NCBI GenBank assembly: GCA_900317015.1 | Contig: ONFH01000252.1 | Location: forward strand, 1-13,759 | Origin: an uncultured Erysipelotrichaceae bacterium | GTDB taxonomy: Bacteria > Bacillota_I > Bacilli_A > Erysipelotrichales > Coprobacillaceae | Direction: 5' to 3' | DNA: 13,759 nt | Shown here: positions 13,738 to 13,759 of the stretch, in pieces | Layout: each line of letters begins with the position of its first letter | Position numbering within the stretch: position 1 is the first letter of the stretch | Position numbers and translations under genes: made by a program | Notes under the pieces: generated by a model | Database searches by the model: none | The model's input: only the letters and a program-made list of their open reading frames with translations | Told to the model about the DNA's origin: nothing

Positions 13738-13759
13738 CCTTATCTTATGCGGAGAAAAA

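Overview
The window reads as chromosomal core DNA of a low-GC Gram-positive bacterium (Bacillota). FtsEX, ComFA/ComFC, a YitT-family membrane protein, a LytTR regulator, strong AGGAGG-type ribosome binding sites and compact intrinsic terminators all fit. The style is reminiscent of Erysipelotrichia, but that placement is an impression and not a demonstrated assignment. UGA, UAA and UAG are all used as stops, so the code is standard. Every gene but one (a 66-aa zinc ribbon) lies on the minus strand.

Read in the direction of transcription (right to left): (1) 13714-13737 holds the terminator of a gene beyond the right edge. (2) 13309-13713 is a gene-poor stretch of about 400 bases filled by an array of alternating ~60-base repeats that forms the leader of comFA and contains tiny upstream reading frames. 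(3) comFA-comFC (12181-13308, 11585-12223) overlap and encode a competence helicase and a phosphoribosyltransferase-like partner. (4) secA-prfB-yitT (11479 down to 6862) are joined by 1- and 4-base overlaps behind an extended -10 promoter. (5) The plus-strand zinc-ribbon gene (6651-6851) converges on yitT and shares a bidirectional terminator with it. (6) ftsE-ftsX (6532 down to 4899) follow, closed by a strong terminator. (7) A 148-aa protein of unknown function has its own promoter. (8) gpmI has its own promoter and terminator and is followed closely by a thioredoxin-like lipoprotein. (9) An NTF2-like/LytTR fusion regulator follows. (10) hisC comes last, with a promoter and terminator, and then a possible promoter that fires out of the left edge.

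The genes are mostly housekeeping: protein export and translation termination (secA, prfB), division-linked wall hydrolysis control (ftsEX), glycolysis (gpmI), amino-acid biosynthesis (hisC) and DNA uptake (comFA/comFC). No phage, transposon, CRISPR array, tRNA or rRNA is visible. The most unusual points are the repeat array with coupled leader ORFs ahead of comFA, the SnoaL/NTF2-like plus LytTR fusion, a prfB without the programmed frameshift, and a SecA with a ~70-residue charged N-terminal extension and no zinc-binding tail. I found no convincing novel multi-gene system.
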